DNA of 64,000 bases from Bacteroidota bacterium (GTDB taxonomy: Bacteria; Bacteroidota; Bacteroidia; AKYH767-A; OLB10), in NCBI GenBank assembly GCA_016713925.1, contig JADJOH010000008.1, positions 930,001 through 994,000 of the forward strand. The letters run 5' to 3'. Of the stretch, positions 39,739-47,594 are shown one piece after another; the stretch's first letter is position 1; the number at the start of each line of letters is the position of its first letter. A program made the position numbers and the translations under genes. The notes under the pieces were generated by a model. The model saw only the letters and a program-made list of their open reading frames with translations. It was not told where the DNA came from and did no database searches.

Positions 39739-40533
39739 TTAAACCAGCTTCAGATCAACACCCATGATGTATAAAACGATAATTCCTACACCAACAATAA
39801 TACGATAGTATCCAAAGAACATAAATCCATGCTGTGTGAGGAAGGTGATAAATGACCGGATGGCGATTGCGGCTACAATAAATCCTACAATGTTTCCTAT
39901 GATAAGCAAATTGATCTGTTCATCTGATACCCCAAGACCTTCTTTTGAAAATTTATATACTTTGAAAATGGTTGCAGCGAACATCGTAGGGACAGCAAGA
40001 AAGAATGAAAACTCAGCAGCGGTTTTTCGGTCAAGTTTGCAATAGAGTCCTCCGATGATAGTAGCTGCAGATCTGGAAATGCCCGGTATCATCGCAATAC
40101 ATTGAAACATTCCGATTTTAAAGGCTTTATTGTAAGTTACCTGTTGCGCAGAATTTCCGGTGCCGCCTTTTATCCAGTCATCGATGAAAATAAGCAAAAC
40201 CCCTCCTGCCAATAATGTGAATGCCACTACCAATACATTCGATAGAAGCATATCAATTAAATCATCCATCAAAAAACCAAGAACAGCAGCAGGTAGGAAT
40301 GCAAGAAATAGTCTTTTGTAAAAAGCTATACTTTGTAAAAACCGTTTGTAGTACAAGGCAACAACGGAAAGTATTGCTCCAAATTGAATAGATACGGTAA
40401 ATGTTTTGGTAAACGGTTCTTCAGCAATCCCCATGATAGAAGACGCAATAATCATATGTCCGGTGGATGAAACCGGAAGAAATTCAGTGAGACCTTCAAT
40501 AATGGCCAGTATAACAGCTTGTATTGTGGTCAT
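39739..40533 (-). CDS. uppP: Undecaprenyl-diphosphate phosphatase UppP
   Basis: UppP recycles undecaprenyl diphosphate, the lipid carrier of cell-wall precursors, in the inner membrane. Of the active-site signatures, EFLPVSSTGHMII (about residues 17-29) and PGISRSAATIIGGL are both present. The protein has 264 aa and about eight hydrophobic helices. It sits between the DUF3098 gene and truB, a typical Bacteroidota order ftsX, DUF3098, uppP, truB, queA. Confidence 0.97.
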   Translation of the reverse strand: MTTIQAVILAIIEGLTEFLPVSSTGHMIIASSIMGIAEEPFTKTFTVSIQFGAILSVVALYYKRFLQSIAFYKRLFLAFLPAAVLGFLMDDLIDMLLSNVLVVAFTLLAGGVLLIFIDDWIKGGTGNSAQQVTYNKAFKIGMFQCIAMIPGISRSAATIIGGLYCKLDRKTAAEFSFFLAVPTMFAATIFKVYKFSKEGLGVSDEQINLLIIGNIVGFIVAAIAIRSFITFLTQHGFMFFGYYRIIVGVGIIVLYIMGVDLKLV

Positions 40534-40538
40534 GGCGT

Positions 40539-40837
40539 TTAGTCCGCCTTTTTCACAATGGCATAAATGGCAAGTGCATAACCCATCATGACAACAATAG
40601 GTGCAAGGGTTATTCTTCTGAAACTAAAAACCTCTTCATTGAATACATTCGGATTTTCTGCCTTTCCTCCTGCCATGAGGAAATAGCCAATCAGCAATAG
40701 TCCAATGGAGATGAAGAGTAAAATGTAATTTTCCTTCCGAAAGCAAAGGCGGCTTCGTTGATATTCTCTTTTGATACAGCAGTTTTAGCACCGGCGGGCT
40801 TTTTATCACTCAGGTTTTTTGAAATATTTGGATCAAT
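40539..40837 (-). CDS. DUF3098 small membrane protein, frameshifted
   Basis: The region between ftsX and uppP encodes a DUF3098 protein, broken in two frames. The first half reads SDKKPAGAKTAVSKENINEAAFAFGRK. Adding one A to the four-A run at 40729-40732 continues as NYILLFISIGLLLIGYFLM, then AGGKAENPNVFNEEVFSFRR and ITLAPIVVMMGYALAIYAI, which is the conserved family text with two membrane helices. No ATG, GTG or TTG is in frame near the start, so either the start is a rarer codon within the ftsX overlap or another indel hides it. The function is unknown. Conserved linkage to ftsX and uppP suggests an envelope role. Confidence 0.75.
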
Positions 40838-41705
40838 ATAGATTCTCTGTTCGGTAACGAAGATATTTATTCACGGCAAACCAGGTGCATATCAGCGAAA
40901 GAAATACGCCTGTTAGTATTAATCCAATCGCTACAATACCCATCAGGCGGTAATCGCGGATGAGGGTGAGCTCAGGTATTTTTAATAAGGCCAGATACAT
41001 CAGACCGGATAAAAGGAAGATGGAAACGAATCCGCCTATAAGCCCGTTCCAGATGCTCAATGTGAGAAAAGGGGTACGAATGAAACTCTTTGTGGCTCCT
41101 ACCAGCAGCATGCTTTTGATCAGGAGTCTGCGCGCGTAGAGTGAAATTCTAATCGTGTTGTTTATTAACGCAACAGAAACAATGATTAACAAAGCACTAA
41201 AGGTTAACATGATCCAGGTGATCGTTTTCAGATTTCGGTTGATGCTTTCTACAAGCGAAGGTTGATACTGCACTTCCTTTACAACCGGATGAGCTTTGAC
41301 AGAGGAAATAAAGCTTTCAATATTCTCTTCATTCGCATATTCCGCTTTTAAACGGACGTCTAGTGTTGGATACAAAGGGTTGTACCCTAGAAAATTGAGA
41401 AAATCTTCTCCCAGATCCTTCTTTAATGTCGCTGCAGCCTCGTCTTTTGTGATTAATCGGGTGCTCTTTATAGAATTATTGGATTGAATCCTTGTTATTA
41501 AATCATTGATGGCCAGACTATCAGCTTCCGGCTTGAGGATCAGGGAGACCTCAATATTTTCTTTGACATACGTGCTGAGCTTATCGGCATGTAAGAGCAT
41601 AATTCCCAAAGCACCTAATAAAAAGAGAACCAAGGAGATACTCACCACCGTGGATAGGCGGGAAGCTTGTTGGGTTTTTCTAACCAGTTTTTTTTCCTCT
41701 GTCAT
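40833..41705 (-). CDS. ftsX: Cell-division permease-like protein FtsX
   Basis: FtsX forms a membrane complex with the ATPase FtsE and controls peptidoglycan hydrolases at division. The product is 290 aa from the ATG at 41703-41705 (MTEEKKLVRKT). A longer frame from 41750 adds 15 residues, but it would start before the TAnnTTTG element at 41715-41722 and is therefore unlikely. One helix at the N-terminus (VVSISLVLFLLGALGIMLL), a periplasmic domain, and three helices after about residue 175 are visible, with the FtsX pattern ALINNTIRISLYARRLLIKSMLLVGAT. No ftsE is adjacent. The gene is divergent from leuS. Confidence 0.92.
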   Translation of the reverse strand: MTEEKKLVRKTQQASRLSTVVSISLVLFLLGALGIMLLHADKLSTYVKENIEVSLILKPEADSLAINDLITRIQSNNSIKSTRLITKDEAAATLKKDLGEDFLNFLGYNPLYPTLDVRLKAEYANEENIESFISSVKAHPVVKEVQYQPSLVESINRNLKTITWIMLTFSALLIIVSVALINNTIRISLYARRLLIKSMLLVGATKSFIRTPFLTLSIWNGLIGGFVSIFLLSGLMYLALLKIPELTLIRDYRLMGIVAIGLILTGVFLSLICTWFAVNKYLRYRTENLY

Positions 41706-41714
41706 TGATTGCTG

Positions 41715-41722
41715 CAAAAGTA
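41715..41722 (-). promoter_or_regulatory. TAnnTTTG promoter element of ftsX
   Basis: On the minus strand TACTTTTG ends 9 nt before the ATG at 41705. It decides the start of ftsX, because the longer ORF begins upstream of it. Confidence 0.55.
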
Positions 41723-41814
41723 TAAAATTATGGGTGGGGTGATTCTGCACTTTTATAAGAATTATTCACCCCCTCTTTTTACTAACTTCGTACCCCCTCA
41801 TTGAAACCTGTATT

Positions 41815-44792
41815 ATGGATTATAATTTCCGGGAAATAGAAGATAAATGGCAACGCTATTGGCGGGCAAATAGCACTTATCGCACTGTTGAAACGCCGGG
41901 CAAGAAGAAGTATTATGTGCTGGATATGTTTCCTTATCCTTCAGGTGCCGGCTTACATGTTGGTCACCCCTTAGGTTATATTGCCTCTGATATTGTGGCC
42001 CGTTATAAACGCCTTAAGGGTTTTAACGTGTTGCATCCGATGGGCTACGATGCTTTCGGACTTCCTGCCGAGCAATATGCTATTCAAACCGGCCAGCATC
42101 CTAAAATTACAACAGAGCAAAATATCAAACGGTATCGTGAACAGTTAGATAAAATTGGTTTTTCCTACGACTGGTCAAGAGAGATCCGAACCTGTGAACC
42201 GGAGTATTATCGCTGGACACAATGGATTTTCATAAAATTATTTCATTCCTGGTTCAATTGTTTGACGGAAAAGGCTGAGCCCATTGAAAATCTCATTCGC
42301 CTTTTTGAAACGGAAGGATTTAATTGTAATCAACCTCAATATCTCACCGGAGATATCGAAAAGAATGTCCCTTCCTTTTCTGTTGCAGACTGGAAGGAAA
42401 TGTCTGAAAAGGAACAATCGGACATTCTGCTGAATTTTCGTCTGGCCTACCTCAGCGACGCCTGGGTGAACTGGTGTCCTGCTTTAGGTACTGTATTGGC
42501 CAACGATGAGGTGAAAGATGGTGTCTCAGAACGCGGAGGCTATCCGGTAGAGAAAAAGATGATGAAGCAATGGAGCCTTCGTATCACCGCTTACGCCAAT
42601 CGTCTTTTGCAGGATTTGGATAATCTGGACTGGCCGGAGTCAGTGAAGGAAGCTCAACGCAACTGGATTGGAAAATCGGAAGGAACATCCATTCGTTTTA
42701 AGGTGGTGGATCACGATGCGTGGATGGAAGTGTTTACCACCCGTCCTGATACGGTGTTCGGCGTTTCATTTGTTACCCTGGCTCCAGAGCACGATCTCGT
42801 CAACAAGATAACGTTGCCGGAGTACCGAACTGCAGTGGAGGAATATGTAAAACATGCTACCAATAAGTCCGAGCGGGAACGACAAGCGGATGTAAAGAAG
42901 GTAAGTGGTCAGTTTACCGGTGCCTATGTTTTACATCCTTTTACTGGTGAACATATACCGGTTTGGATTGGAGAATATGTGCTTGCAGGATATGGTACCG
43001 GTGCCGTAATGGCAGTCCCCGGACATGATCAGCGCGATTTTCTTTTCGCCAAACATTTTGATTTGCCTGTTAAGGAAGTAGTGAGTGGCGGCGATATCTC
43101 CATGGAAGCCTATACACCCAAAGAGGGAATTCTGGTCAATTCAGGATTTCTCAATGGATTAGCTGTAAAACAGGCCATCAAAGAAGCAATACTTGAAATT
43201 GAAAGACTTTCTATAGGTCAAGGCCAGGTGAATTATCGCCTCCGGGATGCAGCATTTGGTCGCCAACGGTATTGGGGTGAGCCCATTCCGGTCTATTACA
43301 AAGACGGTATACCGCATACGTTAGATGCTTCGGAATTGCCATTGGTATTGCCTGAGATCGATAAGTTTCAGCCTACGGAGAGTGGAGAACCCCCACTGGC
43401 AAGAGCAATAGACTGGAAGTACAAAGGAGAATATGATTACGAAAGTACAACCATGCCCGGTTGGGCCGGCTCCAGCTGGTATTTTTTGCGCTATATGGAT
43501 GCCAATAACAAAAGTGAATTTGTATCGAAAGAGGCCGTCAATTACTGGGAGCAAGTAGATTTTTATCTCGGAGGCGCTGAACATGCCACCGGTCATCTCC
43601 TCTACGTGCGCTTCTGGACCAAGTTCCTCCATGATCTGGGATTGATTCCTTTCGGTGAACCCGCAAAAAAGCTCATCAATCAGGGGATGATTCAGGGAGT
43701 GAGTGCGTTTGTAGAATCAGAGTCCTAAATGGCATCAAAAAAAAGAAATTTGGTTTATGATTGCTGTTGGAGACCTTGGTAAGAATCACCATGTTTATTG
43801 AAATCTAGCTTGTTTAAAATTATACTACTGAAGGATTACGAGATACAGTAAGTAATTGCCTGCAAATCTTTATTTATTGAATTGATGTGTCCTGATGGTA
43901 ATTATGGAAAGCATTCTTTAAAAGGGGGGGGGCGAAAGCCGACCCCCCCCCCCCCCCCAAGCGAAATAGGGGATTTCCCTAGGGGTTAAATTGGGGACAA
44001 AAACAATTGTGGCGTGTTTAATGGTAATTTAAAGAGGCAAAGGTTTGGGTTACACCGAGGTTGAGAAGATGCAAAGTCTAAATTAAATGGTCATAAGTCG
44101 AGATGATGTAAGGAAGGGGATTTTGAAAGAAACTATAAGTTTAAACAAGATGACATCATCGAAGAATACGGTGCCGACACATTACGTCTTTATGAAATGT
44201 TCCTGGGGCCGCTGGAGCAAAGTAAGCCCTGGAGCACGCAAGGTATAAACGGCGTCCATAATTTCCTGCGTCGCTGGTGGAGGATGTATCACAGTAAAGA
44301 AGGGAATTTCATGCTGAGTGATGAAGCTCCTTCTGCTGCCGAATGGAAGATCCTGCATAAGACCATCAAAAAGGTGGAGGAAGATGTGGAGCGTTTTTCA
44401 TTCAATACCACCGTGAGCGCTTTTATGATTTGTGTGAATGAATTGACCGATCTCAAATGCAACAAGCGGGCGATACTGGAACCATTGGTCGTGCTTATTT
44501 CCCCTATGCACCACATTTTGCGGAGGAATTATGGCAGTTGCTGGGTCATGCAGAAAGTGTAACCCTGGCGGCATTTCCCGAATGGAAACAAGAGTATTTG
44601 GTGGAGAATGAGTTTGAATATCCGGTCTCGATCAATGGGAAAGTGAAATTTAAAATCAATCTTTCTTTGCAGTTGAACAAGGAAGAGGTAGAAAAAAGCG
44701 TTCTAAGCTCAGAAGAAATGAGTAAATTTATCTCGGGAACGCCAAAAAAGGTGATTGTTGTCCCCGGCAGGATAGTAAACGTGGTGACCTAA
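41815..44792 (+). CDS. leuS: Leucyl-tRNA synthetase LeuS, interrupted twice
   Basis: LeuRS charges tRNA-Leu and is essential. The N-terminal 632 residues are intact: the HIGH-type motif reads FPYPSGAGLHVGHPLGY (about residues 39-55), then the editing domain (FTTRPDTVFGVSFV, GYGTGAVMAVPGHDQRD) and the WAGSSWYFLRYMD segment. After NQGMIQG about 43730 the reading is lost. From about 44150 it resumes with DDIIEEYGADTLRLYEMFLG. The intervening piece should hold the KMSKS loop, but it has stops in all three plus frames and a G9/C16 hairpin. A second break at CCCC 44501-44504 lacks one C: restoring it gives ISPYAPHFAEELWQLLGH. I think both are assembly faults in a functional gene, but true damage cannot be excluded. 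Confidence 0.88.
43729..44107. other. Non-coding segment replacing the KMSKS region of leuS
   Basis: About 380 bp with no open frame replace roughly 110 codons expected between the NQGMIQG and DDIIEEYG motifs of leuS. It holds a run of nine G (43924-43932), a GGC-GAAA-GCC tetraloop hairpin and a run of 16 C (43943-43958), followed by AT-rich text without sense. No repeats that would mark a transposon are at its ends. See the separate finding. Confidence 0.6.
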
Positions 44793-44862
44793 TCATCCTT
44801 TGTCAGGTCTCCTCATAAGGTCAATTATTAGTTTTAAATAAATAAATAGAATTTAGTCAACC

Positions 44863-45594
44863 ATGCAACTCTTACTTCAACATATAGAAGCACTCATTTT
44901 CGCCTCCGAACAACCAATAACCGGAGATGAAATTTTGTCATGCCTGAAATCCGTTTATGGCTGGGAATTGAAAAAAGACCAGTTTCATAGCCTCATTTCT
45001 GAATTAAAGGAGAAATATTTATCAGAAGACTTCTCTTTTGAGCTGATTGAGATTGCAGATGGCTACCAGTTCCTGACAAAAAAGGAATATCATCATGCCG
45101 TCAATACGCTGTTACAGATTAAAGCCAGACGTCGTTTAAGTACTGCTGCGCTAGAAACATTGGCCATAATCGCCTATAAACAACCTCTTTCTAAGTCAGA
45201 GATAGAGCATATTCGTGGTGTTAACTGCGATTATAGTATTCAAAAGCTGCTTGAGAAAGAACTAATAATAATCAGTGGTAAAGGTGACGGACCCGGAAAA
45301 CCCTTGCTTTATGCCACAAGTAAGAATTTTATGGACCATTTCGGACTGAAATCCGTGAAGGATCTCCCGAAGCTCAAGGACTTACATATTGCTGATAATG
45401 AAATAGGTACACCGGCAGATTTGATGGATCATATCGATGTCCCGGTGGATGAAGAACCCGGAGCAGCCGCTTTCGAGGAAGATGAATCCGGAACGTTTCA
45501 CATCGAAGGTACTGTTGATCCGGAAGCTGCCATGGGATCTTTGGAACAGGATTTGCAAGATGATAGTGACCCAAACAACACAAAACAAGAATGA
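44863..45594 (+). CDS. scpB: Chromosome segregation and condensation protein ScpB
   Basis: ScpB is the winged-helix dimer of the SMC-ScpAB condensin. The 243-aa protein shows the family text HIEALIFASEQPITGDEIL at the N-terminus and the second winged helix ALETLAIIAYKQPLSKSEIE with IRGVNCDYSIQKLLEKELI. The C-terminal 60 residues are acidic and probably unstructured. The stop overlaps the start of the DUF3108 gene by 4 bp. Confidence 0.95.
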   Translation: MQLLLQHIEALIFASEQPITGDEILSCLKSVYGWELKKDQFHSLISELKEKYLSEDFSFELIEIADGYQFLTKKEYHHAVNTLLQIKARRRLSTAALETLAIIAYKQPLSKSEIEHIRGVNCDYSIQKLLEKELIIISGKGDGPGKPLLYATSKNFMDHFGLKSVKDLPKLKDLHIADNEIGTPADLMDHIDVPVDEEPGAAAFEEDESGTFHIEGTVDPEAAMGSLEQDLQDDSDPNNTKQE

Positions 45595-46373
45595 AAAAAC
45601 TCATCATCGCTACTTTACTCGCACTTACCCTGCCGTTTTTTACAGTAGCGCAAACACCATTACGCAAAGTTGAAAACCGTGCATTTGGTCCGAGTGAAGT
45701 ATTAGAATATAGAATTCACTACGGATTTATTGATGCCGGAGTAGCAAAATTAGAAGTAGATCCTGTTGTAAAAACCGTAGGAGGACGTCAATGTTACCGC
45801 GTCGTTGGAACCGGAAAATCAGTGGGAGCATTTGATTGGTTCTTCAAAGTGCGCGATCATTATGAAAGTTATATTGATGCGGAAGCCATGATTCCCTGGC
45901 TGTTTATTCGCAGAATTGAAGAAGGTGGCTATTCGAAAAAACAAAATGTCAGCTTCAATCATTTCAAATCTACAGCTACCAGTGAGAAGAAAACGATAAG
46001 TACTCCCGGACAGGTTCAGGATCTTATTTCTGCCTTCTACTATGCACGAACTATTGATCTGACACATGCCGCGGTCGGAGATACCTTCCAGATTAACTGT
46101 TATCTCGACGATGAAGTATTCCCGATGGTAATTAAATATACCGGTAAGGAAAAGGTGAAAACCAAGGCAGGCACATTCAATTGTATTGTATTCAAGCCTT
46201 ACCTGTTGGAAGGACGTGTGTTTAAAGAGAAAGAAGGTATGACCGTATGGGTGTCTGACGATAAAAACAGGATCCCCGTTTCAGCAAAGGCAGAAATCCT
46301 GGTTGGATCCATTCGAATGGACCTTACTAAATATTCGGGATTGTCGAATCCGGTGGCCTTGCTGGGGAAGTAG
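45591..46373 (+). CDS. Secreted DUF3108 protein
   Basis: The product has 260 aa, with a signal peptide (ending around FFTVAQTP) and the DUF3108 pattern: FGPSEVLEYRIHYGFIDAGVAKLEV, a middle strand stretch with YESYIDAEAMIPWLF, and KVKTKAGTFNCIVFKPYLLEGRVF. Members are periplasmic or outer-membrane facing, and their function is not established. It overlaps scpB by ATGA and is followed by three palindromes. Confidence 0.9.
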   Translation: MKKLIIATLLALTLPFFTVAQTPLRKVENRAFGPSEVLEYRIHYGFIDAGVAKLEVDPVVKTVGGRQCYRVVGTGKSVGAFDWFFKVRDHYESYIDAEAMIPWLFIRRIEEGGYSKKQNVSFNHFKSTATSEKKTISTPGQVQDLISAFYYARTIDLTHAAVGDTFQINCYLDDEVFPMVIKYTGKEKVKTKAGTFNCIVFKPYLLEGRVFKEKEGMTVWVSDDKNRIPVSAKAEILVGSIRMDLTKYSGLSNPVALLGK

Positions 46374-46468
46374 TGACAGGTCGCGACCTGTCGCTACTTC
46401 TCCGTAACGACAGGTCGCGACCTGTCGTTACATATACCCGGTAACGACAGGTCGCGACCTGTCGTTAC
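46374..46468. repeat. Three copies of a GACAGGTCG palindrome between convergent genes
   Basis: Core palindrome: GACAGGTCG-CGACCTGTC (18 bp, perfect) at 46375-46392. The second and third copies extend to 28 bp perfect palindromes (half-site GTAACGACAGGTCG) at 46404-46431 and 46441-46468. Spacing is 34 and 37 bp. They lie between the DUF3108 and asd stop codons, and the third copy supplies the TAA of asd. They could act as a two-way terminator or be REP-like repeat DNA. Confidence 0.9.
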
Positions 46469-47475
46469 GGGGTATGTAGCGACATACCGATAAACTTGTT
46501 CTTAATCAACAATTCTGCAATCTGAATCGCATTCGTTGCGGCGCCTTTTCGCAGGTTATCGGCAACGATCCAGCAGTTGAGCGTGTTGGCCTGCGTTTCA
46601 TCCCGGCGGATACGTCCCACAAAAACTTCATCATTTCCCTCAGCATACAAGGGCATGGGGTAAAAAGCCTTCGAAGGATCATCCTGAACGATAATGCCGG
46701 GGGAGTCGCTGAGCAATTGGCGGAGTGATGTCAGTTCAAAATCTTTTTCAAATTCAATATTGACACTTTCTGAATGGCCTCCTATCACCGGAACGCGGAC
46801 AGCCGTTGCCGTTACACGGATGCTGTCGTCTCCCATAATCTTGCAGGTCTCTTTTACCATTTTCATTTCTTCCTTGGTATAGCCGTTATCCTGAAATACA
46901 TCGATCTGAGGCAAAATGTTCAAATCTATCGGATGCGGATATACCCTGTTTGCAGGCTGTTGGTTTCGCTCGGCCATCAACTGTTCTATGGCTTTGGCTC
47001 CAGTCCCGCTTACAGACTGATAAGTAGATACAACTACCCTTTTTATTTTATATCTGTCATGAAGGGGTTTAAGAACAAGTACCATTTGTATGGTGGAACA
47101 ATTCGGATTCGCAATGATTTTATCACTTGCAGTCAATACATGTCCATTTACTTCCGGAACGATTAATTTTTTCCCGGGATCCATCCGCCAGGCTGAAGAA
47201 TTGTCGATGACGGTGGTTCCTTCAGCGGCAAATAGCGGCGCCCATTCAATGGATGTTTGTCCGCCCGCAGAAAAAAGGGCCAGATCCGCTTTTAATGAAA
47301 CAGCCTCTGCCGGTGTCAAGACCGCATATTCTTTTCCCTTGAAACTTACTTTTCGGCCAATAGATTTTTCAGAAGCCACCGGAATAAAGGTCTTCACGGG
47401 AAAGTTTCTTTGTTCCAATAATTGTATCATTCTGGTGCCAACCAGTCCTGTAGCTCCAACAACTGCAACTTTCAT
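46465..47475 (-). CDS. asd: Aspartate-semialdehyde dehydrogenase
   Basis: This enzyme reduces aspartyl phosphate to aspartate semialdehyde, the branch point to lysine/diaminopimelate, methionine and threonine. The 336-aa protein has the NADP-binding start KVAVVGATGLVGTRMIQLLEQR, the active-site Cys in IANPNCSTIQMVLVLKPL (about residue 128), and RVPVIGGHSESVNIEF. The end of the gene runs into the palindromic repeats. Aspartate kinase is at 60859-62139. Confidence 0.97.
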   Translation of the reverse strand: MKVAVVGATGLVGTRMIQLLEQRNFPVKTFIPVASEKSIGRKVSFKGKEYAVLTPAEAVSLKADLALFSAGGQTSIEWAPLFAAEGTTVIDNSSAWRMDPGKKLIVPEVNGHVLTASDKIIANPNCSTIQMVLVLKPLHDRYKIKRVVVSTYQSVSGTGAKAIEQLMAERNQQPANRVYPHPIDLNILPQIDVFQDNGYTKEEMKMVKETCKIMGDDSIRVTATAVRVPVIGGHSESVNIEFEKDFELTSLRQLLSDSPGIIVQDDPSKAFYPMPLYAEGNDEVFVGRIRRDETQANTLNCWIVADNLRKGAATNAIQIAELLIKNKFIGMSLHTP

Positions 47476-47594
47476 GTTTAATTATTGATATTGTTTTTCA
47501 GTGAATTAAATCCTGTAGCCGTTAGTAAACGGGTATAAGCGTTTATTATACGACTAGGTCCCCGGCACCATACGTCCTTTGTGCAACAAAAGTA

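Noticed and set aside
40833..41750. The longer ftsX start at 41750
   Set aside because: The extra 15 residues lie upstream of the TAnnTTTG element and do not resemble other FtsX N-termini.
43729..44107. A self-splicing intron or retro-element in leuS
   Set aside because: The coding text around it does not join: about 110 codons are missing, so removal of the segment would not restore the protein. No intron-encoded protein or intron core is seen.
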